Assembly (NCBI GenBank): GCA_026397915.1
Contig: JAPLTX010000061.1
Coordinates: 158,731 to 222,730, forward strand
Length of the DNA: 64,000 nt
DNA from: Verrucomicrobiota bacterium
GTDB taxonomy: Bacteria > Verrucomicrobiota > Verrucomicrobiia > CAIQCK01
Reading direction: 5' to 3'
Both the position numbers and the translations under genes were made by a program. How positions within the stretch are numbered: the first letter of the stretch is position 1; each line of letters starts with the position of its first letter. This document shows, piece by piece, positions 17,554 to 25,715 of the stretch. Under the pieces are notes generated by a model that saw only the letters and a list, made by a program, of their open reading frames with translations, ran no database searches and was not told the origin of the DNA.

Positions 17554-18351
17554 CTACGCCGCCACCTGCCGTCGGTTCCTGAAACTGACCAGCCGCGCAC
17601 CGCTGAGCTGCGCCAGCATATGCTCCATCTCCGGGAACTTCAGCCCCACATCCTCCGGCGTGTGTGCGTCCGAGTTCACCGCCAGCGGAATGCCCAGCGC
17701 CACCGCCTCGGCAACGATCGCCCGCGTGGGATAGGTGTCGGGCCGCAGCAGCTCGGGATGACGATAGCCGGAGGTGTTTACCTCCAAGCAGATGCCGGCG
17801 CGGACGATCTCCTTCAACGTGCGGGTGATGTCCCCGGTCTGGTGCTCGGTGTGCGCGCGGCCGGAACGTTTCGGCACATCGAAGTGCGCGACCACGTCGC
17901 AGAGGCCGCTGCGGACCATCTTCCGCACCAGCTCAAAGTAACGCGAGTAGAGCCACGCCGTCTCGCCGGTGAAGTTCCTCGGCCATGAAATCTGCGTGCA
18001 CTCCGCGTCCAGATAGTGGATCGAGCCGATGATGTAGTCCCACGGCTGCCCGGCCACCTGCGCCGTGAGGTAATCCTCCAGCCCCTCCACATAATCCATC
18101 TCCAGCCCCAGCAACACCTCGATCCGCCCCTCATACTGCCGCCGCAGGTCCAGCACGCATTTCACGTAATCGTCCAGTTCCGCCTCCTCCATGCGCACAT
18201 TGGCGCCGAGGCCGCGCGGCAGCGGGTTGTGGTCGGCAAAACCGATGGCCTTCAGCCCCCGCTCGATGGCGCTCTGCACATAGGCCTCCATCGAGCCGGT
18301 CGCGTGCTGGCACCGCGTCGTGTGAACATGATGATCTGCAATAATAGCCAT
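17554..18351 (-). CDS. PHP-domain histidinol-phosphatase
   Basis: A 265-residue member of the HisJ/HisK family that dephosphorylates histidinol phosphate in histidine synthesis. Metal-binding motifs: ADHHVHTTR at the N-terminus, FADHNPLP, GLEMDYVEG, GSIHYLD, HFDVPKR and NSDAHTP. All expected His/Asp ligands are visible. No other histidine gene is nearby, as is common for this stand-alone type. It is convergent with the AsmA gene. Confidence 0.85.
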   Translation of the reverse strand: MAIIADHHVHTTRCQHATGSMEAYVQSAIERGLKAIGFADHNPLPRGLGANVRMEEAELDDYVKCVLDLRRQYEGRIEVLLGLEMDYVEGLEDYLTAQVAGQPWDYIIGSIHYLDAECTQISWPRNFTGETAWLYSRYFELVRKMVRSGLCDVVAHFDVPKRSGRAHTEHQTGDITRTLKEIVRAGICLEVNTSGYRHPELLRPDTYPTRAIVAEAVALGIPLAVNSDAHTPEDVGLKFPEMEHMLAQLSGARLVSFRNRRQVAA

Positions 18352-18572
18352 AAGAAGCCGGCCACTGTAACGGCATCCTGCCCCGCAAGCAATCCCCGCC
18401 GGGTCAAGGGAGGTGGAATCTCACGCAAAGACACCCAACCATGCGCTGCATCCAAGCCGTCCATCGCGCAAATTGTTCTGGACGGGGGGAAAGCCGGGTT
18501 CCAAAGTCCGCCGTGTCGCCTTACAACACGTCAAAGAGATCGCTGAATAACTGTTAGGCCACAAGACGCACC

Positions 18573-19967
18573 ATGAAAGAGAGCCGTCATTCATTGCTAG
18601 AAAAACGAGTCGTAGGGCTCGCCTGCATGGCTGCCTCCATCTATTTCCTTTCACTCGATGTTTTCCATCACGGTGACTCACCCAGCGATTATCTGTTTGA
18701 AGGAGGTTGTTTTTTTCTTGGTGCCGCCTTCTTCTTTGGCACTTTCCAACGATCTTGGATTCGCGGAGTCGCGGGAGTCGCGGTAGTCGCCAGCTCGCTA
18801 TGTTTGCTGGGAGTTGATGTTGTGAAGTGGTGGCAGGGCCATCAAACATTGGCTAGTGTCATTATCGTGTGGGGAGTTATTTTGCCTGGGACTTGTTTGA
18901 TTGGATTCTTGTTGGACCGCAGACAGAAGCGGTTGCGCGAGAGTGAGGAGGTTTTTCGCAGGCTGAGCGAATGCTCGCCAGCGGGTGTGTTCCTGACAGA
19001 CGCGAAGGGTTTCATCACCTACACCAATCCACGCTGGCGAACCATATATGGTCTGACTTCGGGAGAAGACGCTGTCCGGGAGTGGACGCAGATGGTTCAC
19101 CTGAAGGATCGCGCCAGGGTGCAGGAGCAATGGAATGATTGTGTGCGGGAAGGTCGCGAGTATGAACAGGAGTTCTGTTTGCAGCTTGCTGATGGAAGTG
19201 TCCACTGGGTTTACATGAGCGCGTCGGCCATGCACGCCGAGCACGGGACATACACTGGGCATGTGGGGACGATCACAGACATCACGGAGCGCAAACAAGC
19301 CGAGGAGGCGCGCGCCCATCTGGTGCAGAAGCTCATCACGGCGCAGGAAGACGAGTGCCGGCGGGTGTCAGTGGAATTGCACGACCAAATGGGCCAAGGG
19401 TTGACCGCCATGATGTTGGGGTTGAACGCGCTGCAAGAGTCGAAGGCGGGCAACGGGTCGGACGCCAGGCAACTGCAGCAACTGCAGGAACTGGTCAGCG
19501 ATCTGATGAGCCGGGTGCATCGGCTGGCTTGGGAATTGCGGCCGGCGGCCTTGGACGACCTGGGTTTGCCGAGCGCGTTGAAGCGTTACGTTGAGGAGTG
19601 GTCGCAACGCAGCGGTATCGCGGCGGATTTTCATGTGAACGGCATGGCCGACCAACGCCTGCAGCCGTCCGTGGAGACGACATTCTACCGCGTCGTCCAA
19701 GAGGCGCTGACCAACGTAATCAAACACGCCCATGCGGACCGGGTGAGCGTCTTGCTGGACCATCGGCGCGACTCTGTGCTTGTCATTGTGGAAGATAACG
19801 GCAAAGGTTTCGATGTCAGCACGGTTATGAACGGCATCAACTCATCGGGTCGCCTGGGTCTGCTGGGAATGCAGGAGCGCGCCATGCTGGTCGGCGCGAA
19901 GTTTAACATCGAATCCACGCCCGGCGCAGGAACCACGGTGTTTGTGAGCACAAACTTGGAGGCGTGA
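18573..19967 (+). CDS. Membrane sensor histidine kinase (PAS, HisKA_3)
   Basis: A 464-residue NarX/DegS-type kinase. Four hydrophobic segments (about 13-30, 41-57, 64-81, 93-114) form an N-terminal membrane module. A PAS domain (about 123-245) ends in TITDITERKQAEEA. The phosphoacceptor is H270 in SVELHDQMGQGL, followed by a HATPase with QEALTNVIKHA, VEDNGKGFD and GLLGMQERA. The response regulator starts 3 bp later with a TTG codon. Placement immediately before the pilin genes suggests control of the Tad pilus (inference). Confidence 0.92.
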   Translation: MKESRHSLLEKRVVGLACMAASIYFLSLDVFHHGDSPSDYLFEGGCFFLGAAFFFGTFQRSWIRGVAGVAVVASSLCLLGVDVVKWWQGHQTLASVIIVWGVILPGTCLIGFLLDRRQKRLRESEEVFRRLSECSPAGVFLTDAKGFITYTNPRWRTIYGLTSGEDAVREWTQMVHLKDRARVQEQWNDCVREGREYEQEFCLQLADGSVHWVYMSASAMHAEHGTYTGHVGTITDITERKQAEEARAHLVQKLITAQEDECRRVSVELHDQMGQGLTAMMLGLNALQESKAGNGSDARQLQQLQELVSDLMSRVHRLAWELRPAALDDLGLPSALKRYVEEWSQRSGIAADFHVNGMADQRLQPSVETTFYRVVQEALTNVIKHAHADRVSVLLDHRRDSVLVIVEDNGKGFDVSTVMNGINSSGRLGLLGMQERAMLVGAKFNIESTPGAGTTVFVSTNLEA

Positions 19968-19970
19968 GCA

Positions 19971-20642
19971 TTGAAAACCTCTCCATCAACCCGAAAGATT
20001 CGTGTCCTTCTGGCCGATGATCACACCGTCGTGCGCGAAGGGCTGAAATTCTTGCTCGACCAACAGCCGGACATGACGGTCATCGGCGAGGCTGTGGACG
20101 GGGAAGACGCCTTTCAGCAAGCCAAGAAACTTACGCCCGATGTGGTCGTGATGGATATTTCCATGCCCCGGTGTAATGGGATGCAGGCCACCGAGCGGCT
20201 GAAACAAGCGTGTCCGAAAATCAAGGTGTTGGTGCTGAGCGCCTACGAAAACATTGATTACTTGCGCCGGTTGCTCAAGGCGGGGGCGTCGGGCTATGTG
20301 ACCAAGCGCTCGGCGGCAATGGAGTTGACCCGCGCCATCCGCACCGTGAACACGGGTGAAACCTACCTCGACTCGGCATCGGCGGGCATCCTGGCGAGCG
20401 ACATGGCAGGGAGATCGCCCACCAGCGACGTAAAAACGGGAGAACCCATCAGTCCGCGCGAAACGGAAGTTCTGCGCGACATTGCCCGTGGCTATTCCAA
20501 CAAGGAAATCGCAGCGCGCCTTCAAATCAGCATCAAGACGGTGGAAACCTACAAAGCCCGCCTCATGGAGAAGCTCAAATTGCGCAGCCGCGTGGATATC
20601 GTCCGCTACGCGTCCCATCAGGGATGGCTGGAAGAAAACTGA
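19971..20642 (+). CDS. NarL/FixJ-type response regulator
   Basis: A 223-residue regulator with a receiver domain (LLADDHTVVREGL, phosphoacceptor D62 in VVVMDISMP, K in GYVTKRS) and a LuxR-type HTH (ISPRETEVLRDIARGYSNKEIA ... SIKTVETYKARLMEKLKL). The TTG at 19971 is the only start compatible with the domain, 3 bp after the kinase stop. A perfect 8-bp inverted repeat at 20714-20733, between this gene and the pilins, is a candidate binding site. Confidence 0.92.
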   Translation: MKTSPSTRKIRVLLADDHTVVREGLKFLLDQQPDMTVIGEAVDGEDAFQQAKKLTPDVVVMDISMPRCNGMQATERLKQACPKIKVLVLSAYENIDYLRRLLKAGASGYVTKRSAAMELTRAIRTVNTGETYLDSASAGILASDMAGRSPTSDVKTGEPISPRETEVLRDIARGYSNKEIAARLQISIKTVETYKARLMEKLKLRSRVDIVRYASHQGWLEEN

Positions 20643-20713
20643 CGGCCGTGGATGGCGGCCGGATTGCCGGTTCCTGCCGTATTCTCCAAGTCGCCTCAGG
20701 TCAGCTAGCTCGT

Positions 20714-20733
20714 GTCAGGGGATTCCCTGACAT
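20714..20733. promoter_or_regulatory. Palindromic candidate operator upstream of the pilins
   Basis: TGTCAGGGGATTCCCTGACA is a perfect 8+4+8 inverted repeat in the 269-bp gap before the first pilin. A matching half plus core, TGTCAGGGAATTCCC, occurs at 25618-25632 upstream of the TadZ gene, and bare TGTCAGG sites occur at 20782 and 30296. The regulator gene next door is the obvious candidate binder (inference). Confidence 0.5.
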
Positions 20734-20911
20734 CCCTCTCGTATCCTCCCGACGTGTCAAGTATGGCCGCTAGGAATAGGATGTCAGGCGGAAGAAAAGT
20801 AGTGACGTATCAAGGGAAGACAGGTATGATTCGCCAAGGCAAGTGCGAGGTCTGGTCAAGCTAGAGGCTGACACTGTTACAGGCGAACAACATACAAGAG
20901 AGAGACACAAT

Positions 20912-21106
20912 ATGAGGATCCAGAAAGCAAGGAAGAGCGGGCAATCGCTGGTGGAATACGGGTTGGTGCTGGCGCTGATCGCCATTGTGGCCATCCTGGT
21001 TGTGAAAGCCGTGGGCACGAAGACCACGAGCACCTTCGACAACGTCCAGACCCAGATGACGTCGCAGGGCGTTGCAACAACGTCGCCGACAGCCGCCAGT
21101 TCGTAG
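20912..21106 (+). CDS. Flp/Fap-type pilin, copy 1
   Basis: A 64-residue Flp pilin. A short basic leader (MRIQKARKSG) precedes the prepilin-peptidase site G/QSLVEYGL, with the conserved Glu at mature position 5 region, followed by a single hydrophobic helix (VLALIAIVAILVVKAVG) and a Ser/Thr-rich tail. The ATG at 20912 is chosen because upstream residues lack pilin character. It is almost identical to the next gene, indicating recent duplication or gene conversion. Confidence 0.9.
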   Translation: MRIQKARKSGQSLVEYGLVLALIAIVAILVVKAVGTKTTSTFDNVQTQMTSQGVATTSPTAASS

Positions 21107-21168
21107 AAATCCGAGCAGGAAGAATAGAGTCGGCGCGCAAGCCGGCCTGAAATCAGAAAAGGAACCAA

Positions 21169-21369
21169 ATGAAAATGTTGATCCGGAAAGCAAGGAAGAG
21201 CGGGCAATCGTTGGTGGAATACGGGTTGGTGCTGGCGTTGATCGCCATTGTGGCCATCCTAGTTGTGAAAGCCGTGGGCACGAAGACCACAAGCACCTTC
21301 GACAACGTCCAGACCCAGATGACGTCGCAGGGCATTGCGACGACGTCGCCGACGGCCGCCAGCTCATAG
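21169..21369 (+). CDS. Flp/Fap-type pilin, copy 2
   Basis: A 66-residue pilin differing from copy 1 mainly in the leader (MKMLIRKARKSG) and at one tail residue (V to I in TSQGIATT). The gene body is nearly identical at the DNA level. RBS AAAGGAA lies just upstream of ATG 21169; ATG 21175 is an alternative. Two strong hairpins follow its stop, which would separate abundant pilin mRNA from the downstream assembly genes. Confidence 0.9.
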   Translation: MKMLIRKARKSGQSLVEYGLVLALIAIVAILVVKAVGTKTTSTFDNVQTQMTSQGIATTSPTAASS

Positions 21370-21391
21370 GAAAAAGCAAAAAACTGTGTTG

Positions 21392-21423
21392 CCGCTTGCG
21401 TGTCGCTCCTGACACGCAAGCGG
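21392..21423 (+). terminator. Perfect 13-bp hairpin after pilin 2
   Basis: CCGCTTGCGTGTC pairs perfectly with GACACGCAAGCGG around a GCTCCT loop. No T tract follows directly (GAAAGAAAAG), so it may act as an mRNA stabiliser or in concert with the second hairpin 9 bp later. Confidence 0.6.
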
Positions 21424-21431
21424 GAAAGAAA

Positions 21432-21478
21432 AGCCCGAGTTCTCACGCGGAAGGCGAAGAGAATTCGGGCTGTTTCTT
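21432..21478 (+). terminator. Second hairpin (intrinsic-terminator-like)
   Basis: AGCCCGAGTTCTC (21432-21444) pairs with GAGAATTCGGGCT (21459-21471) with one G-U position, followed by GTTTCTT. This is the better Rho-independent candidate of the pair and should end or attenuate the pilin transcript. Confidence 0.65.
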
Positions 21479-21683
21479 GGAGTGGAATATGCGTCATCGG
21501 TATCTTCCTGGCCCAGACATTTCAGTTTGGTGATCGGGAATCGAACGGAGTTTGACTTAAGCGAACAGTGCTTCCACTTACCCTCCGCGAGCCACTCAAG
21601 CTGTCGTCCTCTCAAACCGTTTTCCCAGCTTTCACACAAACAACTTTGCTTTGCACAACTAGTTAGGATAAACTCCTCACGGC

Positions 21684-22742
21684 ATGACAGGGACGCTTAA
21701 TCGGCGACAGTTTGTCAAAAAGTTGGCCGTTGGCGCAACCGGCGGCGCGGCGTTGGGTCTTGGCCTTGGTTACTGGTTGAGCCGCGAACCGGCCTCGAGC
21801 GTCACGATTCTGAAAGCGAAGAGCTACACCGAAAACCTCACCGACCTCATCAAACGCGCCCTGCAAGACTATCCTGCGGTGATTGCCCGCGCTCGCGGTA
21901 AACGCGTCGTGTTAAAGCCGAATCTGGTGGAATACTATGAAGCCCGCGGCGTAAACACCCATCCCGCGCTGGTTGCGGCGGCGATTGGCGCATTTCGGTC
22001 GGTGGGCGCGCGCGAGGTTATCGTTGCAGAAGGACCGGGCCACCAGCGGGACACGGAGATGCTGATCGAGCAATCGGGGCTGGACGACGCGTTGAAAGCC
22101 GAGCGCACGGCGTTCGTGGACCTCAACCTCGACTCCACCCATCCCGTGCCGCTTCGGGCAAACTACACGCGGTTGGGGCGGCTGTTTTTCCCGGATACGA
22201 TTCTCGGAGCCGATCTGGTGGTCTCCATGCCGAAGCTGAAGACGCATCATTGGGTGGGCGCGACGCTGTCGTTGAAGAACATGTTCGGCACGGTGCCGGG
22301 CGTGAAATACGGCTGGCCGAAGAATGTGCTCCACTGGTGCGGCGATCAGAGCATCGAGAAGAGCATCGTGGACATCAACGTCGCTTTGCAGCCCGGTTTC
22401 GCAATCGTGGACGGCATTGAAGGCATGGAAGGCGACGGCCCGTTGCGCGGCGAGACCGTGCAGTCGGGCGTCGTCATTGTGGGTGACAACCTGACAGCCG
22501 TGGATGCCACCAGCGCGCGTGTCATGGGATTGAACGCGGAACGGCTGAGCTACCTGCAAGTGATGCAGCGCCACGGCGGGACCCTCAGCGAGTCGCGGAT
22601 CGAGCAGCTTGGCGAGCCGGTCGGCGCGGTGCGTTGCAACTTTAAGGTGCTGCCGCCGTTTGCGTTCTTGAAATTGGCGTCCGCTGGCTGCAATATGCCG
22701 CAAGAAGAAAACTGTGGATTACACGGCAGAATTCTGTCATGA
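21684..22742 (+). CDS. Tat-exported DUF362-family protein
   Basis: A 352-residue protein with a twin-arginine signal (NRRQFVKKLAVGATGGAALG). The DUF362 core shows LKPNLVEY, VSMPKLKTHHWVGATLSLKNMFG and IVDGIEGMEGDGP. The family is poorly defined; many members bind Fe-S clusters or are annotated as uncharacterised redox proteins, but here I see no CxxCxxC ferredoxin module. Its TGA overlaps the cpaB ATG (ATGA), so it is translated with the Tad assembly genes, an unusual context. A role in pilus biogenesis is inference from linkage only. Confidence 0.8.
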   Translation: MTGTLNRRQFVKKLAVGATGGAALGLGLGYWLSREPASSVTILKAKSYTENLTDLIKRALQDYPAVIARARGKRVVLKPNLVEYYEARGVNTHPALVAAAIGAFRSVGAREVIVAEGPGHQRDTEMLIEQSGLDDALKAERTAFVDLNLDSTHPVPLRANYTRLGRLFFPDTILGADLVVSMPKLKTHHWVGATLSLKNMFGTVPGVKYGWPKNVLHWCGDQSIEKSIVDINVALQPGFAIVDGIEGMEGDGPLRGETVQSGVVIVGDNLTAVDATSARVMGLNAERLSYLQVMQRHGGTLSESRIEQLGEPVGAVRCNFKVLPPFAFLKLASAGCNMPQEENCGLHGRILS

Positions 22743-23608
22743 AAGGTATGAGCATGCGCCCAGGAACCTTGTTTCTCATTGGTGCCATCGTCCTTGCAAT
22801 GGCGACGGCTTATTTCTTTTACGACTATCTGCAGCAGGTTTCGAAACCCAAGATGGCTCCTGAGAAAGTTGTCGTCATGTCTCGCGTGGCCATTCCGGCG
22901 CGGCAACCTATTACAGCAGAGATGGTCACTACGTATCCCGTCCCGCAGAAGATGCTTCTCACCAATTCCGTTGCCAAACTCGATGATGTCGTGGGCAAGT
23001 GGACCATTACGGCTATCAAACCGTTTGAACAGATCCGGCTTAGCGACATCGCCGACAAGAGCAAACTGCCGGGATTGGCTCCCTCCATTCCGACGGGGAA
23101 GCGCGCGATTACCATCGGCATCAGCGACACCAAGGGCGTATCCGGTGCGATTTTTCCCGGTGACCATGTGGACATCATGGCCAACCTGAAAGATGCGTCG
23201 CGTGGAGAGCAGGTGGTGCAGGTGCCCCTCCAGAACATGCTCGTGTTGGCTGTGGACAAGAACATCACGGACCCGACGGTGGGCGCCAACTCGTCACTAA
23301 CCTTGTGCGCCAGCCCCGAAGAAGCGCAGTTGATTGCTATCGCCGAAGAGTCTGGTGCTATCCGCGTGATGTTGCGGTCACGCGGCGATGACACAGTCGT
23401 TGAAGGTTCGGGTGTTTCCATCAACGAATACCTCGGAAGTCGGTCTCCAAAGAAACAGCCGAAAGAGGAGCCGCGCGTGCAGCCACAGGCGCCCGCACCC
23501 GCGCCAGCGTTGCCGGTGAAGCCGACGAGGACGATCACGATCCATATGGGAGGAAAAGACTCCAAGACTTTTGAAGTGCCGTTGCCGAAGGACAAAGAGG
23601 CAAAGTAA
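22739..23608 (+). CDS. cpaB: Flp pilus assembly protein CpaB/RcpC
   Basis: A 289-residue periplasmic protein anchored by one N-terminal segment (LFLIGAIVLAMATAYFFYDYL). A SAF domain (VVVMSRVAIPARQPITAEMV) precedes the RcpC part (RAITIGISDTKGVSGAIFPGDHVDIMA). The C-terminal tail is Pro/Ala-rich. In the Tad system it associates with the secretin. The start at 22739 overlaps the DUF362 stop; ATG 22748 is an alternative. It ends 46 bp before the secretin gene. Confidence 0.9.
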   Translation: MKGMSMRPGTLFLIGAIVLAMATAYFFYDYLQQVSKPKMAPEKVVVMSRVAIPARQPITAEMVTTYPVPQKMLLTNSVAKLDDVVGKWTITAIKPFEQIRLSDIADKSKLPGLAPSIPTGKRAITIGISDTKGVSGAIFPGDHVDIMANLKDASRGEQVVQVPLQNMLVLAVDKNITDPTVGANSSLTLCASPEEAQLIAIAEESGAIRVMLRSRGDDTVVEGSGVSINEYLGSRSPKKQPKEEPRVQPQAPAPAPALPVKPTRTITIHMGGKDSKTFEVPLPKDKEAK

Positions 23609-23654
23609 TCACGGGGCGCTCATGACAACCAGCTTCATAATCAGGAGAATGCCG

Positions 23655-25511
23655 ATGAATCTCTTCAACTGTTTGCTGACGCCGGCTCTGGCCGTCGTCG
23701 CGATTTTCACCGCAAGCCTCGGCGTGGCCGCCGAGCCAGTTCTGCAAACCAACACGCCCTCCGCGAGTAAGGCGCCACCTTTGCCTTCTTCCAACACCAA
23801 CGTCGTGGTTGCCGCCCGCCCCCTTGTGCAAACCAACGCGCCGTCCGCCCGCAAAGCGCCCGTTCCGGTGGCAGCCAGACCCAATATCGTTGTTGTCACC
23901 ACTCCGTTGGTGCAAACCAACGTGCCAACGATAAGCGTCACGCAGCGTCTGCCAGCCTCCGCCCCTGCCATCGCCGCCGCCCAACTTGTGCAAACCAATA
24001 CGCTGACGGTGGGAGAGGCGCGTCTCTTGGCAGCCTCCGGCTCCAACATTGTTGTCCCCGTGGAAGACGTTGTTCGGGTAATACCGGCGGGACCGGGCAA
24101 GGTCGTCGTCAGCGCGGAGCGGGAAGGTCAGACAGACATGATGGTTCTGGATGACGACAGTAAGATCACTGAACATTACACGATCGTCGTGACCAAGAAA
24201 CAGCATACGACCGAGAAGCTGACCTACGAGGCGTCGCTGGAGGATTTTCGTCAGGTTGTAAAGAAGATGGTCGGCGACCATCAGGTAAGTTTCGACATGC
24301 TGGTGGGGCCACGCATTTCCTTCAACGGCACCAATCTGGTGGCCCAGCCGCATCCGGTGTTATTCATACACGGCGAGGCCAAGGACGAGATCGAAGCCAA
24401 CACAATTCGCAGCGTCGCCTCCCGTTTTTACGGCAAGGGCGATTTCGGCCGCACCGACCAACAAGTCACGTCCGTTCCCTCTGTAAACCCCAACGGTGCT
24501 GTGGCCACCAACACGGTGCAGGTGACAGATTTGAACGCCGACCCGAACATTGTGGATCAAATGACCATTCGGACTCACCATCAAGTCCGGATTCGCATTC
24601 AGGTGGCCGAGGTTAACATTACCGCGGCGAAGCAGAAAGGCATCAGGTATTCCGATTCTTTCAGCTATGGCATAGGAGGTTTCGCGCAACAACTTAACGG
24701 ACTTAATTTCAAACCAAGCACTGTCGCCGGCATGATGGCACCGGGGGCCGCAGATTTCGGTAGCGGTGGAACGACCGTGCCCGCGAGCTTTCACGCCACG
24801 TTGCAGTTGCTGATCAGCGACGGTTACGCTCGATTGCTTTCGGAACCGACGCTCGTGACCAAGAGCGGCCAAGAAGCCTCGTTTCTGGCCGGCGGCAGTA
24901 TCTTGCGAAGCATAGCTGGCAACGGTGTAGCCACGACGGAACTCATTCCTTTCGGCGTGCGCATGAACATCAAGCCCGTAGTGGATCGTGCCGATCACAT
25001 CGACTCCGAAATCTACACGGAGGTTAGCGACGTGCCTGCGACCCTTCCGGACACCGGGGGCTCAATAGGAATCCTCACCCGCAACTCCACCGTCAAACTC
25101 CGCCTCAACAACCGCGACACGCTCGTCTTGGGTGGTTTGTTGCAAAACAATTTTCGCAACAACATCCGCAAGCTGCCATGGCTTGGCCAGGTCCCGGTTC
25201 TGGGCGCGCTCTTTCGCAGCAAGGATTGGAACAGCGGCCAGACCGAATTGCTGTTCTTCGTCACGCCGGAGATTATCGGTAGTGATCTGAAGGCGGACAC
25301 CGAGCGCAACATTGCCACCCCTGACATGAAACAGTGGCACAGCGTGGACAGCCACAAGAACGTTCTCTCCGATCCCAACTCGCACGCCGGACCCGACAAC
25401 GATGTGCATGATTTGCTGGGTCTGCCGCTCGACCGTATGCATAATAATGAGGCACCGAAGCAGGCGCCAGTGGTGCCTGATACGGCCCCGATGCGCGGAG
25501 CCAGCCAGTAG
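23655..25511 (+). CDS. cpaC: Tad pilus secretin CpaC/RcpA
   Basis: A 618-residue outer-membrane secretin. Signal peptide 1-27; ATG 23655 is chosen because AGGAG lies 7 bases upstream. A Thr/Ala/Pro-rich N-terminal segment (about 28-125) repeats a LVQTN unit four times, the last flowing into the genuine N0-like domain (LTVGEARLLAASGSNIVVP). The secretin core follows (HHQVRIRIQVAEVN, LLSEPTLVTKSGQEASFLAGG, NNRDTLVLGGLLQNN, VPVLGALFRSKDW, ELLFFVTPEI). The repeated extension looks like partial internal duplications and is not a standard part of the family. Confidence 0.93.
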   Translation: MNLFNCLLTPALAVVAIFTASLGVAAEPVLQTNTPSASKAPPLPSSNTNVVVAARPLVQTNAPSARKAPVPVAARPNIVVVTTPLVQTNVPTISVTQRLPASAPAIAAAQLVQTNTLTVGEARLLAASGSNIVVPVEDVVRVIPAGPGKVVVSAEREGQTDMMVLDDDSKITEHYTIVVTKKQHTTEKLTYEASLEDFRQVVKKMVGDHQVSFDMLVGPRISFNGTNLVAQPHPVLFIHGEAKDEIEANTIRSVASRFYGKGDFGRTDQQVTSVPSVNPNGAVATNTVQVTDLNADPNIVDQMTIRTHHQVRIRIQVAEVNITAAKQKGIRYSDSFSYGIGGFAQQLNGLNFKPSTVAGMMAPGAADFGSGGTTVPASFHATLQLLISDGYARLLSEPTLVTKSGQEASFLAGGSILRSIAGNGVATTELIPFGVRMNIKPVVDRADHIDSEIYTEVSDVPATLPDTGGSIGILTRNSTVKLRLNNRDTLVLGGLLQNNFRNNIRKLPWLGQVPVLGALFRSKDWNSGQTELLFFVTPEIIGSDLKADTERNIATPDMKQWHSVDSHKNVLSDPNSHAGPDNDVHDLLGLPLDRMHNNEAPKQAPVVPDTAPMRGASQ

Positions 25512-25617
25512 CGCGGGCGTTGTTCCTGTGTTATGGCAGTGGCTGAATCATGAAGCATGTAATCGAGTCGCAGAAAACGAGCGGAAGATGTTCGCGAGCT
25601 TCACGCGGTTCGCTTGT

Positions 25618-25632
25618 TGTCAGGGAATTCCC
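25618..25632. promoter_or_regulatory. Second copy of the TGTCAGGG-type site
   Basis: TGTCAGGGAATTCCC shares the left arm and core of the 20714 palindrome and lies 84 bp before the TadZ start. It breaks the palindrome on the right side. Candidate regulator site for the second half of the locus. Confidence 0.4.
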
Positions 25633-25715
25633 GATGCGGCAAGCGCGTTGACACAAAGTAAAGTTTGCTGATATTCACATTCGTTTGTAGTTTTGCAGAG
25701 TGGAGTAAGAATAAC

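Noticed and set aside
21515..21560. tRNA or tmRNA 3' end on the minus strand (GTTCGATTCCC ... ATCACCA)
   Set aside because: The would-be T stem does not pair and no matching acceptor strand or anticodon arm is found.
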